Assembly (NCBI GenBank): GCA_018716755.1
Contig: DVJN01000195.1
Location: 1 to 47,575, forward strand
Length of the DNA: 47,575 nucleotides
Source of the DNA: Candidatus Alectryocaccomicrobium excrementavium
GTDB taxonomy: Bacteria; Bacillota; Clostridia; Christensenellales; Aristaeellaceae
Reading direction: 5' to 3'
Shown here: piece after piece, positions 1 to 8,368 of the stretch
Numbering within the stretch: position 1 is the stretch's first letter
Layout: each line of letters opens with the position of its first letter
Position numbers and translations under genes: made by a program
Notes under the pieces: generated by a model
What the model was told of the DNA's origin: nothing
The model's input: the letters and a program-made list of their open reading frames with translations, nothing else
The model's database searches: none

Positions 1-1
1 G

Positions 2-832
2 CGCAAGCAAAAGGGTGTCACGCAGGAAGAGATGGGCAAGGCGCTGGGCGTATCCATGCAGGCGGTGTCCCGCTGGGAAAACGGCGGCGCGCCGGACATC
101 ATGCTTCTGCCCGCGCTGGCAAACTATTTTGGCGTGAGCATTGACGAGCTGTTCGGCCGGGAAGGCGGATCCATCCCGGCCGAGGCGGCAATCCTCAAGC
201 GCTTGGGCGGCCTACCGCAGGAAGCGCGCATAAAAGAAGCCTTCTGCCTGTGTTGGGAGATCCAGCGCGGCATCGGCGGCGAAACGAAATTCCGCGGCCA
301 GCGCGACCAGGAAGAACTGCGCGAATACCTGTCGCAAAGCAGTTCGCTCCATTCCCGCATGGATTTGGACAGCGGTCTCACCGAATTCGGCTTTGGCCGG
401 CGGCAAAACTGGTGCTTTCTCAGCCCAGAACCGGAGGGTGGCCGGTATGCCGCGCTGTACGACCGCGAACGGCACACAAAGCTATTCGCGCTGCTCGCCC
501 AGCCAGACGCGTATGACGCCTTGTTTCTTGTTCTCGGGCGGGACCGGAATCCCTTCACCGCTAAACTACTGGAAAAAGCGCTGCACATTCCGCAAGAGCG
601 CGCCGCTGAAATCCTAGACGCTTTTGTCGCGTTGAAATTGCTCAACCGCAGCACGCTGGAATTGGACGATACGCCCATCCAAATTTACAACGTATCCGGC
701 AACGCGCCGTCGTTCATCCCCTTTCTAAGCATGGCACAAAATGTGGTAGAAGTTCCCCTGGGCTTTGTTTACAACGCCCAATTCCGCCAAACGCCCTACA
801 TCCGCAAGGAAAGCAAGGAGGGAGCCCCATGA
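2..832 (+). CDS. XRE-family transcriptional regulator (5' partial)
   Basis: The frame is open from base 2, so the true start lies upstream of the window; 276 residues are visible. The first ~28 carry the second half of a Cro/C1 helix-turn-helix (TQEEMGKALGVS, then QAVSRWENG, the recognition helix and the usual WE-G ending), followed by a short segment ending in DELFG, typical of XRE proteins. The remaining ~230 residues match no domain I can name; the part around residues 185-225 looks helical and could be a small winged-helix or dimerisation module. The stop overlaps the ATG of the next gene (ATGA), so it is translationally coupled to the two ABC half-transporters. By analogy with other XRE-ABC-ABC loci it probably regulates them (inference). 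DNA-binding role is clear; ligand is unknown. Confidence 0.85.
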   Translation, partial: RKQKGVTQEEMGKALGVSMQAVSRWENGGAPDIMLLPALANYFGVSIDELFGREGGSIPAEAAILKRLGGLPQEARIKEAFCLCWEIQRGIGGETKFRGQRDQEELREYLSQSSSLHSRMDLDSGLTEFGFGRRQNWCFLSPEPEGGRYAALYDRERHTKLFALLAQPDAYDALFLVLGRDRNPFTAKLLEKALHIPQERAAEILDAFVALKLLNRSTLELDDTPIQIYNVSGNAPSFIPFLSMAQNVVEVPLGFVYNAQFRQTPYIRKESKEGAP

Positions 833-2658
833 AAGACGCCCGAAGAGTGCTCGACACCTATAAAAAGCTGCTTTCCATCATCGCCCGGCGCGCGCCTCTC
901 ATGGTCGCAATGACGTTCGTGCTGGCCATCGTTTCCGGCGCGCTGAGCTTTGCCAGCCCACTCGTGAACCAGCACATCGTGGATGACGGACTGCAAGTGG
1001 CTTCGGGCGCGATGGCCTTTGGCGATTACATTCCCTGGCTCGCGCTGCTGGTGGTCACCATGGTGCTGCCGCCGGTCATCAACGAGCTTTGTATCTACGG
1101 TTACATAGAACCGCGCTCTCAAATGATTCTCAACACCGATTACAAGGGCGAAATGTTGCAAAAACTGGGGCGCGCGAAATACGAGCATTTCGAAAGCAGC
1201 CAATCCGTGGAAATCATCGATAAAGCCACTTCCCGCGCCATGAACTCCGCGCGGCACCTATATCCCATGTACCTGTTCTTTGCGCTCAGCGGCGCAGTGG
1301 CTTCCATCGGCCTTTTGTGGCAGCTGGGCCAGGCCAAGTGGTGGCTGATTCTCACCACGCTGATCCCCTTCGCGCTCCAGCGCTGGTACGACGCCAGGCA
1401 CAGCTACAACATTTACGACGAACTGGAGCACTACTGGAATAAAGAGCGCCGCTATAGCATTCTGGCGGGCTTTCTCAAATCCCGGGATTATCTCTATGAG
1501 GGCAAGCTCAACGCATCCTCGGATTTTTTGATCGAAACCTACCGCAACCGGCTCCACGCCCGGAACAAAGAATATGAAAAGTACTATTTCAAGCACCTCA
1601 AGCGGCACATGCTGCGGGCCGGAAGCATCATGAACCTCGCCTCGCTGGGCAACGCGCTGCTCCTGCTCTACCTATATTCCCAGGGCGAAATCAGCGTGGG
1701 CGCACTGGTGGCGCTCACCATGATGGTGTTCTCCAGCCTTCCCACGCATTTGAACGACATGACTTCCATCATAACCTGGGCGGGCTATCACATCCAGTTC
1801 ACGGATTACTACGATAAATTCTTCGCTCTTTCGGAAGACGGCGCGCCCGGCAAGGCCGTGCCCGCGCCGGAAACCTTCGATATCGAATTTCGGGACGTGT
1901 GGTTCCGCTATCCCGGCGGCGAGGACAATCCTTACATATTGAAGGGCCTCAGCTTTCACCTGGCCGAGGGCGAAAAAATCTCCATCGTGGGCGCAAACGG
2001 CGAGGGCAAGTCCACCATGATCAAGCTTCTGCTCGGCCTGTTCGAGCCGGAGCGCGGGCAGATCCTGCTGGGCGGCAGGCCCATCGGAGAATACACCCGC
2101 GAGCAGCGCAACCGGGTGTTCGCGCCGGTGTTCCAGGATTTCATGCGCTATAGCATTTCCCTGCGGGAAAACATCGCCGTGGGCGATATCGAGCTTTTGC
2201 ACGATGAAAGCGCCATCCTGGCCGCTGCGGAAAAAGGACAGGCGAAAAAGATTGCCAGCGGCCTCAAAGACGGCATGGATACCCTGCTGGGCCGCGACTT
2301 CGAAGGCGGCGTGGACCTCTCCGGCGGGCAGTGGCAACGCATCGCGCTTTCACGGGCCTTCATGGGAGATAAGCCTATTTTGCTGTTGGATGAGCCCACC
2401 AGCCAGTTGGACCCCATGGCGGAATCGCGCCTGTACAGCGAATTCCACGCCCTGGCCGAGGGAAAAACCGCCATTTTCATCACCCACCGGCTGGCTTCCA
2501 CCATGATCACGGATCGCATTCTGGTTCTGGCCGGCGGACGCGTGAGTGAAGAGGGCAATCATGAGCAATTGATGCAGCGCGGCGGCCTTTACCGCGCGAT
2601 GTTCGACGCGCAGCGCAAATGGTACGACCATGCGGAAGAAGAGGAGGCAATGGCATGA
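829..2658 (+). CDS. ABC exporter half-transporter (fused membrane and ATPase domains)
   Basis: A 609-residue type IV ABC half-transporter. An N-terminal membrane domain (residues ~20-340, several hydrophobic segments such as 24-46, 66-90, 145-185 and 268-300) is fused to a nucleotide-binding domain (~350-600). The NBD is complete: Walker A GANGEGKST at 388-396, Q-loop VFQDF at 434-438, signature LSGGQ at 497-501, Walker B ILLLDE at 517-522 and switch His553. Its start overlaps the stop of the regulator gene, and its stop overlaps the ATG of the next half-transporter, so all three are one coupled operon. The two half-transporters most likely form a heterodimer. The substrate (peptide, lipid or drug) cannot be told from sequence. 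The membrane domain is divergent from the MsbA/BmrA type. Confidence 0.93.
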   Translation: MKDARRVLDTYKKLLSIIARRAPLMVAMTFVLAIVSGALSFASPLVNQHIVDDGLQVASGAMAFGDYIPWLALLVVTMVLPPVINELCIYGYIEPRSQMILNTDYKGEMLQKLGRAKYEHFESSQSVEIIDKATSRAMNSARHLYPMYLFFALSGAVASIGLLWQLGQAKWWLILTTLIPFALQRWYDARHSYNIYDELEHYWNKERRYSILAGFLKSRDYLYEGKLNASSDFLIETYRNRLHARNKEYEKYYFKHLKRHMLRAGSIMNLASLGNALLLLYLYSQGEISVGALVALTMMVFSSLPTHLNDMTSIITWAGYHIQFTDYYDKFFALSEDGAPGKAVPAPETFDIEFRDVWFRYPGGEDNPYILKGLSFHLAEGEKISIVGANGEGKSTMIKLLLGLFEPERGQILLGGRPIGEYTREQRNRVFAPVFQDFMRYSISLRENIAVGDIELLHDESAILAAAEKGQAKKIASGLKDGMDTLLGRDFEGGVDLSGGQWQRIALSRAFMGDKPILLLDEPTSQLDPMAESRLYSEFHALAEGKTAIFITHRLASTMITDRILVLAGGRVSEEGNHEQLMQRGGLYRAMFDAQRKWYDHAEEEEAMA

Positions 2659-4487
2659 ACGACCGCACCAGCCGCATCGAAGAAACCATCCGTCGGGAAA
2701 ACCCGGCCCATTTCCGCTATCTGCCCCGCCTGTTTGCCTTTGTGTTCCGCTCCGCCAAGGCGATGTGCCTGATCTTCCTGGGGTTGAGTTTGCTGCTGAG
2801 CCTGCTCAGGCCCGTACTGGCACTGCTGTGGGGGCGCTATGTCGCAGTGGCGGAAAGCGGAGCTGCGCAATCGCTGTTGGGCGCGGCGGGGCTGCTTACC
2901 GGCTATTACCTCATCCAGTATCTGTGCCAATTGCTGCAAAGGTACACCGAATCATTTGAAGAAATCGAGCGGCTGGACATTGTGCAGCGCAACCGCTTCC
3001 AGGAACTCGTCGATACCCTCGCTTACCGCAAATTCGCCTCCCTACCCAGCGAAATGTTCGAAGTGCCCGCCATCAACGACCGCATCGAGCGCTTTATGCA
3101 CTTCACGCAGGATTCGTGGGATGGGCTCAACCGCAAGATCATGGTCAGCGGCTATCAGATTGTGGCCAAGGCCGTGTCGGTGGTTTCCATCGCCGCTTCG
3201 CTATATCTGCTGCATCCCATGCTGTGTTGGCTGGTGCTCATCGCACCCCTGCCCACGCTCTACACCGCCTACGTGGCCGATAAGCTGCGCTTCAAATTTG
3301 TAAAAGATAACGCCGGGGAGAAGCGCGAAGCGGATTATTACGAAAAATTGATCCTGGGCCAGGCGGCCAAGGAAATGAAAGCTCTGGGCCTATACGATTT
3401 CTTCTATGGAAAATGGAAACGCGTAATCGACGGATACATCCGCAAAGAGCATCGCTCGCAATGGCTTTCCGCGCTGCTGTCCCTCACGGGCGACTTGATC
3501 AGCAGTGCCGCCACCGCGGCGTCCATCGTGTTTGCCATCGTGCTCATGGTGCGCGGCGCGCTCTCGCTGGGCGCTTTGGCTGCGGCCATGAGCCTGATCC
3601 GCACGCTCGTAGGCGATATGGGCAGCCTGATGAGCGCCACGGGTTCCTTCCTTTCCAAAAAGAACGAGGCAGCCATGTTCTTTGACGTTATGGATTTGCC
3701 CGGCCAGCAGGGGGCGGGTGGGACTCCGGTAGAAGTGGAAACCATCGAGGCCAGAGACCTATCCTACCGCTATCCGCTCACGGAAAAGTATGTGCTGGAA
3801 CATGTGAACCTGCGCATTCAAAAGGGCGAGCACATCGCCTTCGTGGGCGAAAACGGCGCGGGCAAAACCACCTTTGTGCGCCTGCTGAGCGGCATGCTGG
3901 CCCCTTCGCGCGGCGAATTGCTCGTCAACGGCCAGGCCGAGGACGAAGCGGGCCGCGCGCGGCGCTACGATGCCATGGCCTCCGTGCTGCAATCCCCCGC
4001 GAAATACACGACCTTTACCATTGGTGAAAACGTTTCCATCGGCGACACAGTGCGCCCCGCCAATCCCGCTGGAATCGGCAGGGCGCTGGAAGCTGCGGGC
4101 TATGGCGAAGCCGATCCCAACACGATGCTGGGCAAGGAAACTGGCGGCACCGACCTTTCCGGCGGCCAGTGGCAAAAGCTCGCCATCGCGCGAGCGCATT
4201 ACCGCGACCGGAATTTTGTGCTGCTTGACGAGCCGACGGGCAACCTCGATCCCATGGCTGAAGCCGAGGTGTTCCAAAAATACCTGGATTTGTCAAAGGG
4301 AAAAACGCTCATCATGGTCACGCACCGCATCAGCGTGGCGTCTTTGGCAGATCGCATCGTGGTGTTTGCCGGGGGAAAAATCGTGGAGGACGGCACGCAC
4401 GAAGCGCTCTTGCAGCGCGGCGGCGAATACGCCCGGCTCTATCATGAACAGGCCAAGTGGTACGACCGCGCAGGCGCAAAGGCATAG
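2655..4487 (+). CDS. ABC exporter half-transporter, partner of the preceding one
   Basis: A 610-residue half-transporter. I choose the ATG at 2655, behind GAGGAGG at 2641-2647 and overlapping the upstream stop as ATGA, rather than an in-frame ATG 36 bases earlier. The membrane domain spans ~25-330 and the NBD ~360-600. Walker A GENGAGKTT is at 398-406, LSGGQ at 501-505, Walker B FVLLDE at 521-526 and switch His557. Both NBDs of the pair keep the catalytic Glu after Walker B and the switch His, so no degenerate ATP site is evident. Both end with a similar KWYD tail, suggesting the pair arose by duplication. It probably pairs with the 829-2658 product as a heterodimeric exporter. Substrate unknown. 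Confidence 0.93.
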   Translation: MNDRTSRIEETIRRENPAHFRYLPRLFAFVFRSAKAMCLIFLGLSLLLSLLRPVLALLWGRYVAVAESGAAQSLLGAAGLLTGYYLIQYLCQLLQRYTESFEEIERLDIVQRNRFQELVDTLAYRKFASLPSEMFEVPAINDRIERFMHFTQDSWDGLNRKIMVSGYQIVAKAVSVVSIAASLYLLHPMLCWLVLIAPLPTLYTAYVADKLRFKFVKDNAGEKREADYYEKLILGQAAKEMKALGLYDFFYGKWKRVIDGYIRKEHRSQWLSALLSLTGDLISSAATAASIVFAIVLMVRGALSLGALAAAMSLIRTLVGDMGSLMSATGSFLSKKNEAAMFFDVMDLPGQQGAGGTPVEVETIEARDLSYRYPLTEKYVLEHVNLRIQKGEHIAFVGENGAGKTTFVRLLSGMLAPSRGELLVNGQAEDEAGRARRYDAMASVLQSPAKYTTFTIGENVSIGDTVRPANPAGIGRALEAAGYGEADPNTMLGKETGGTDLSGGQWQKLAIARAHYRDRNFVLLDEPTGNLDPMAEAEVFQKYLDLSKGKTLIMVTHRISVASLADRIVVFAGGKIVEDGTHEALLQRGGEYARLYHEQAKWYDRAGAKA

Positions 4488-4494
4488 CCTTTCC

Positions 4495-4545
4495 CAAAAT
4501 GCGCAAAAGGGCTGCGAAAGAACTTTTTCCGTTCTTTCACAGCCC
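4495..4545 (-). terminator. Intrinsic terminator of the sugar-binding-protein gene
   Basis: An inverted repeat (4509-4523 with 4531-4545, 14 of 15 pairs, 7-nt loop) lies between two convergent genes. Read on the minus strand the stem is followed by CTTTT and then ATTTT, so it mainly serves the gene ending at 4561. On the plus strand the following bases are not T-rich, though the stem may also stop the exporter transcript. Confidence 0.75.
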
Positions 4546-4560
4546 CCAGTTTGCCGGCGC

Positions 4561-6210
4561 TTATTCTGCGCCGCTATTGAAGGTTTCATTGAGTTCCTGC
4601 AGGGCAGGATCGATGATATAAGCGTTTTCGCTGATGATGCTCTGCCAATTTTCTTCCAGATCGCCCTCGCCCACCACCAGGTTTGCCATGATGGTTCTGT
4701 AATCGATGGCGGTCAGCGCGGTCTGCGCGTCGCTGGAGAAGCCGTAGCTCTCCCAATCGCGCTCGATGATGCTGTCGTCCGTCAGGCGGGAGAGTTTGGC
4801 GTTGTACACCGCGTTGAGCTGGTTGGCGTAGAACAGGGCGTCTTCGCTGGCGTCTACCGGATCGGGGTTGAAGCCATTGTCATCGCCGCAGGCGCCCAGC
4901 AGCGTGTACACGGGCCAGAAGTTGCTATCGCTAGCGCGGCGGTACACCGAGGTATCGTACACCATGGAGCGCGTGCCATCCTCATTGAAATCCCAATCGA
5001 TGTAGCGCATGCCGTTGCAGCGGAAATCCGCGCCATTATCGGAAACCATGAAGTCCACGATGTCCATGTAGCGCTCGAACACCTTTTCATCGATGTCCGC
5101 GGAGAAGTAGGTCACGCCCCAGAAATTGTCGTTGGCGTAATCGTGATAGTAGCCGTCTTCGCCGATCATAGCGGCCTGGTGCCAGGCGGTTTCATCCAGC
5201 CCCTGATCGTTGGCAAAGCCATCCTTCACAGCGGCGCAAACGCTGCCCGGATTGAGCACAGCGCCCGCCACGCCAGAAATGCTGAAGGTATTCACGGCGT
5301 CGGTTTCGGAATACACGTAGAATTCCGGGCTGATCAGGCCTTCATCATAGGCCTCTTTCCACAGTTTCAAGCCTTCCAGGGTTTGCGGATCCGAGAAGCC
5401 CCAATGGTATTGGCCGTCTTCCGTGCGGTAGATCTGGTTATATTGCGGATAGGTGGAGCCGAGGAACAGATTGGCGAGATAGCCGGTATCGCTCGCGATC
5501 GGCACGAGGTTCGCGCCCACCTGGCCGGGATCCTGCTCTTTGATCAGGCGCGCGTATTCCAGCAATTCGCTGGGCGTGTAAGCGTCCTTGATTTCAAAGC
5601 CAACCGCATTGGCCCAGTCCTCGCGGATATAAATCGAATTGTGGCTGACCACCACGTCGCCGGGATAGTAATGGTACATCACCACGCGGAACAGGCCATA
5701 GGTGCCATCCACCTTTTCCGCGAGCGCGTCCGCCACGGGCACCAGGCTCTGGGTGTGGGCGATGTTGGGCCAGCGCTCTTCCCAATCGTCGGGCAGGCGG
5801 TAGAACAAGCCCTGATCAATATAGGAAATGATCTCGTTGATATCAAAGCCATTCCAGCGCAGCACATCCGGCACTTCGCCAGAATTGATCATCGTGCGGA
5901 TCTTATCGTTGGCGTTGCTATCCGGAATCGCCACCAGGTCGAAATCAAAATTGAAATGCTCGGTGAACCACTGACTGCCCGCGCTGCCCTGGTTGTAATC
6001 CTGCGTCGCATCCAGCATTTCGGTGGCGAGTTCAATGGTGAGATGCTCGTCATAGGTCTTGCCAGAAGTATCCAGCGTGTCGGTATACTCCTTTGCACGG
6101 GCAAGGTCTTCCTCGCTATAGACGACGAGTTCCTTCTCCGCCGCCAGCGCCGTGCCGCTCAAAAGCAGCGCCAAAGCCACGAGCCATGCAATCAGGTTCT
6201 TGCGTTTCAT
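4561..6210 (-). CDS. Extracellular sugar-binding protein of a CUT1 ABC importer (LplA-like)
   Basis: A 549-residue solute-binding protein. I start at the ATG at 6210, preceded by AAGGAGGGA, which gives a clean signal peptide (KRK, then a hydrophobic run, then an ALA-A cleavage site near residue 24). There is no lipobox cysteine, which is unusual for a Gram-positive binding protein. The long size (>500 residues) and position behind two LplB/LplC-type permeases match the LplA/YtcQ group that serves oligosaccharides, often with YesM/YesN-type regulators, as here. It is the last gene of the operon permease-permease-binding protein (8123 to 4561). The substrate is probably an oligosaccharide from pectin or hemicellulose, inferred from the GH51 and GH78 genes nearby. 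Confidence 0.9.
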   Translation of the reverse strand: MKRKNLIAWLVALALLLSGTALAAEKELVVYSEEDLARAKEYTDTLDTSGKTYDEHLTIELATEMLDATQDYNQGSAGSQWFTEHFNFDFDLVAIPDSNANDKIRTMINSGEVPDVLRWNGFDINEIISYIDQGLFYRLPDDWEERWPNIAHTQSLVPVADALAEKVDGTYGLFRVVMYHYYPGDVVVSHNSIYIREDWANAVGFEIKDAYTPSELLEYARLIKEQDPGQVGANLVPIASDTGYLANLFLGSTYPQYNQIYRTEDGQYHWGFSDPQTLEGLKLWKEAYDEGLISPEFYVYSETDAVNTFSISGVAGAVLNPGSVCAAVKDGFANDQGLDETAWHQAAMIGEDGYYHDYANDNFWGVTYFSADIDEKVFERYMDIVDFMVSDNGADFRCNGMRYIDWDFNEDGTRSMVYDTSVYRRASDSNFWPVYTLLGACGDDNGFNPDPVDASEDALFYANQLNAVYNAKLSRLTDDSIIERDWESYGFSSDAQTALTAIDYRTIMANLVVGEGDLEENWQSIISENAYIIDPALQELNETFNSGAE

Positions 6211-6235
6211 GAAAGTCCCTCCTTCATATTCTACC

Positions 6236-6253
6236 CTGCTCGCTGGGGAGCAG
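6236..6253 (-). other. Small hairpin between permease and binding-protein genes
   Basis: CTGCTC (6236-6241) and GAGCAG (6248-6253) form a perfect 6-bp stem with a 6-nt loop in the 58-bp gap between the permease stop and the binding-protein start. It has no T-run, so it is more likely an mRNA stability or processing element than a terminator. The second importer operon has hairpins in the same place. Confidence 0.4.
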
Positions 6254-6268
6254 TGGATAGGCAACCTT

Positions 6269-7165
6269 TTATCCCTTCACCGCGCCAATCATAATGCCTT
6301 TCACGAAAAAGCGCTGCAGGAAGGGGAACACGCACATGATGGGCAACATGGTCACGACGATGGCCGCCATCTTAATGCCCATGGAAAAGGTTTTCAAGCG
6401 GTTGAGCGCATCCGCGGAGGCGATGTTGCGATCCGTGGCGGATTGATACGTGTTGATGATGTTCTGCAAAATCAATTGCAGGGGATACATTTCCATGCGG
6501 TTGATATACAACATGGAATTCCACCATTCATTCCACTTGTCCACTGCGTAAAACAGCGCGATGGTGGCCAGGATCGGCTTGGAAAGCGGCAAGACAATTC
6601 TCACCAAAATCGTCGCCTCGCTCGCGCCATCCAGCCGCGCGGATTCCAGCAGAGAGCCGGGCAGAGAGCGGATAAAATTCGTAACCAGCACCACGTAATA
6701 GGTGCTCAGCAGGCAGGACAGAATGACCGACCAGCGGGTGTTCATCAAATCCAGGCTGCGAATCAAAAGGAAGCTGGGCACCATGCCGCCGCTGAAAAGC
6801 ATGGTGATCAACACGAACACATACAAGAACCTGCGGCCAGGGAACGCGGGACGGCTGAGCACATATCCCAGCGCAAAGGTGATGAACATGCTGATGGGCA
6901 ATCCGATGGCGATGTGAATCAGCGTGTTGCCATATCCCGCCAAGATATTGCCCGTATCCAGCAGCGTGGTGTAAGCTTCCAGCGTAGGTTCGTGCGGGAA
7001 AAGGATAAACGGATTGCGGAAATACTCCGATTCCGTCACGAACGAGATCATAATCGCGTTGTAAAACGGGAGAATCACCAGCAAGGCCATCAACGTGAGA
7101 ATCGTGCCCACCACCGCGTCCATCAGCGTCAGGCGGGAGCGGGAATACCGGCGCCGGATCTGCAT
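6269..7165 (-). CDS. CUT1-family sugar ABC permease (LplC/YtcP-like)
   Basis: A 298-residue inner-membrane permease. About six hydrophobic segments are visible, the first at ~14-40. The EAA loop that docks the ATPase is at ~175-205 (LLESARLDGASE followed by VLPLSKP). The C-terminus KGIMIGAVKG is typical of LplC/YtcP proteins. The start at 7165 lies 1 bp after the stop of the upstream permease, so the two are coupled. It forms the heterodimeric channel with that permease and receives substrate from the binding protein at 4561-6210. No ATPase gene lies in the operon; such systems normally share an MsmX-type ATPase encoded elsewhere (known for the family, not seen here). Confidence 0.93.
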   Translation of the reverse strand: MQIRRRYSRSRLTLMDAVVGTILTLMALLVILPFYNAIMISFVTESEYFRNPFILFPHEPTLEAYTTLLDTGNILAGYGNTLIHIAIGLPISMFITFALGYVLSRPAFPGRRFLYVFVLITMLFSGGMVPSFLLIRSLDLMNTRWSVILSCLLSTYYVVLVTNFIRSLPGSLLESARLDGASEATILVRIVLPLSKPILATIALFYAVDKWNEWWNSMLYINRMEMYPLQLILQNIINTYQSATDRNIASADALNRLKTFSMGIKMAAIVVTMLPIMCVFPFLQRFFVKGIMIGAVKG

Positions 7166-7166
7166 A

Positions 7167-8123
7167 TTATTTCACCCCTCCCATCAGGCCCGTGCCGCCA
7201 AAGCGCTCGGCCACCTTGTTTGTGCTCATCAGCAGCACCATATTGATCACGGAGCAGAATAAGCTGACAGCGGTGGAAAAGCCATAGTTCGGCGTGCGCT
7301 GGAACGTAATGCGGTAGATATACAAGTTGAGCGTTTCCGCGGAAGAAGCGATGACGTCGTTTTGCAGGTTGTAAATCTGGTCGAAGTGTCCGCCCATGAT
7401 GCCGCCCATTTGCAAAATCAACATGACCGCAATGGTGGGGAAAATGCTCGGCAGGGTGATGTTCACCACGCGCTGGAAGCGGCTTGCGCCATCGATTTCC
7501 GCCACTTCGTACAGTTGCGGGTCGATGCCGCTGATGGCGGCCAGGTAGATGATGGAGGACCAGCCCGCTTCCTTCCAGATTTCCGAGATGTAAATCAGCG
7601 GCCGGAACAAATCCTTGTTGCCCAGAAAGCTCACCTTGTCCAGGCCCATACCCGCCATCAAGCCGTTGACCACGCCATCGACGCTGAGGAGGTTCTTCAC
7701 AATGCTGCCGACGATGACCCACGAAAGGAAATGCGGGAAGGTGTACACCGTTTGCAGCAGCTTTTTGTACCGGCGCATGCGCAATTCATTGAGCATCAGC
7801 GCCAACAGAATCGGTGCCGGAAAGCACAGCAGCAATTCGATGAAATTGATCCACAACGTGATGCCCACAGAGCGGAAAAACGCGGGATCGCGGAACAGGG
7901 ATTCAAAATTCGTCGTTCCATTCCAGGGACTGGCCAGGATGCCCAGCCTGGTCTTGAAGCTCTTGAAGGCCAGCGTTAAGCCGCCCATGGGCATGTAGCA
8001 AAACACGATGTACCACGCGATCGCAGGCAAAGCGAGCAGATAGATTTCCTTGTTTTTGAGAACCTCTATCCACACATTCCTGCGCCCCGGGGCGTTTGCA
8101 GCAAGCGTTCTGCGCGCACTCAA
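7167..8123 (-). CDS. CUT1-family sugar ABC permease (LplB/YteP-like)
   Basis: A permease of 318 residues if started at the TTG at 8123. I prefer this start because GGGGGAGG (8133-8140) sits 9 bases upstream; an in-frame ATG at 8171 would place that site inside the gene. Near the N-terminus is NKEIYLLALPAIAWYIVFCY, then the conserved GGLTLAFKSFK stretch typical of LplB. The EAA loop is LYEVAEIDGASRFQRV. About six membrane segments are present. It is the first gene of the operon with the LplC-like permease and binding protein, and is transcribed away from the response regulator gene across a 245-bp divergent spacer. Confidence 0.92.
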   Translation of the reverse strand: MSARRTLAANAPGRRNVWIEVLKNKEIYLLALPAIAWYIVFCYMPMGGLTLAFKSFKTRLGILASPWNGTTNFESLFRDPAFFRSVGITLWINFIELLLCFPAPILLALMLNELRMRRYKKLLQTVYTFPHFLSWVIVGSIVKNLLSVDGVVNGLMAGMGLDKVSFLGNKDLFRPLIYISEIWKEAGWSSIIYLAAISGIDPQLYEVAEIDGASRFQRVVNITLPSIFPTIAVMLILQMGGIMGGHFDQIYNLQNDVIASSAETLNLYIYRITFQRTPNYGFSTAVSLFCSVINMVLLMSTNKVAERFGGTGLMGGVK

Positions 8124-8256
8124 GTCTCTCAACCTCCCCCAACGGTATGTATATAAACTACCACATTTCATCCCGTCCGTACATGAAAAATCATTTCAAA
8201 AATTTGGACAATCTTCGGAATTCTGCCCATAGACCCGCCGCAGAACATCTACATGC

Positions 8257-8285
8257 TTGACACTGCACAAAAAACATGCTAAGCT
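8257..8285 (+). promoter_or_regulatory. Candidate SigA promoter for the response regulator gene
   Basis: TTGACA (8257-8262) is followed after 17 bp by TAAGCT (8280-8285). The -35 is perfect but the -10 is weak (3 of 6), as expected for an activated or low-level promoter. It lies in the 245-bp divergent spacer (8124-8368) between the permease operon and the regulator. I found no convincing promoter for the permease operon there; an AT-rich TTTATATAC stretch upstream of its Shine-Dalgarno is the best -10 candidate. Confidence 0.4.
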
Positions 8286-8368
8286 TGGTGCGCATAGCGG
8301 AAAAACCGCGCAAAGCCGGCCAGCCTTCCGCAAAAAATGCGGCCAGGGGAATATTGGAGGGAATATAT

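Noticed and set aside
3970..6294. A 774-residue open frame on the plus strand
   Set aside because: It crosses the 3' end of the exporter gene in another frame and then runs antisense through the binding-protein gene. Composition is Arg/His/Ile-rich with no domain, and both overlapped genes are certain. It is a GC-driven shadow.
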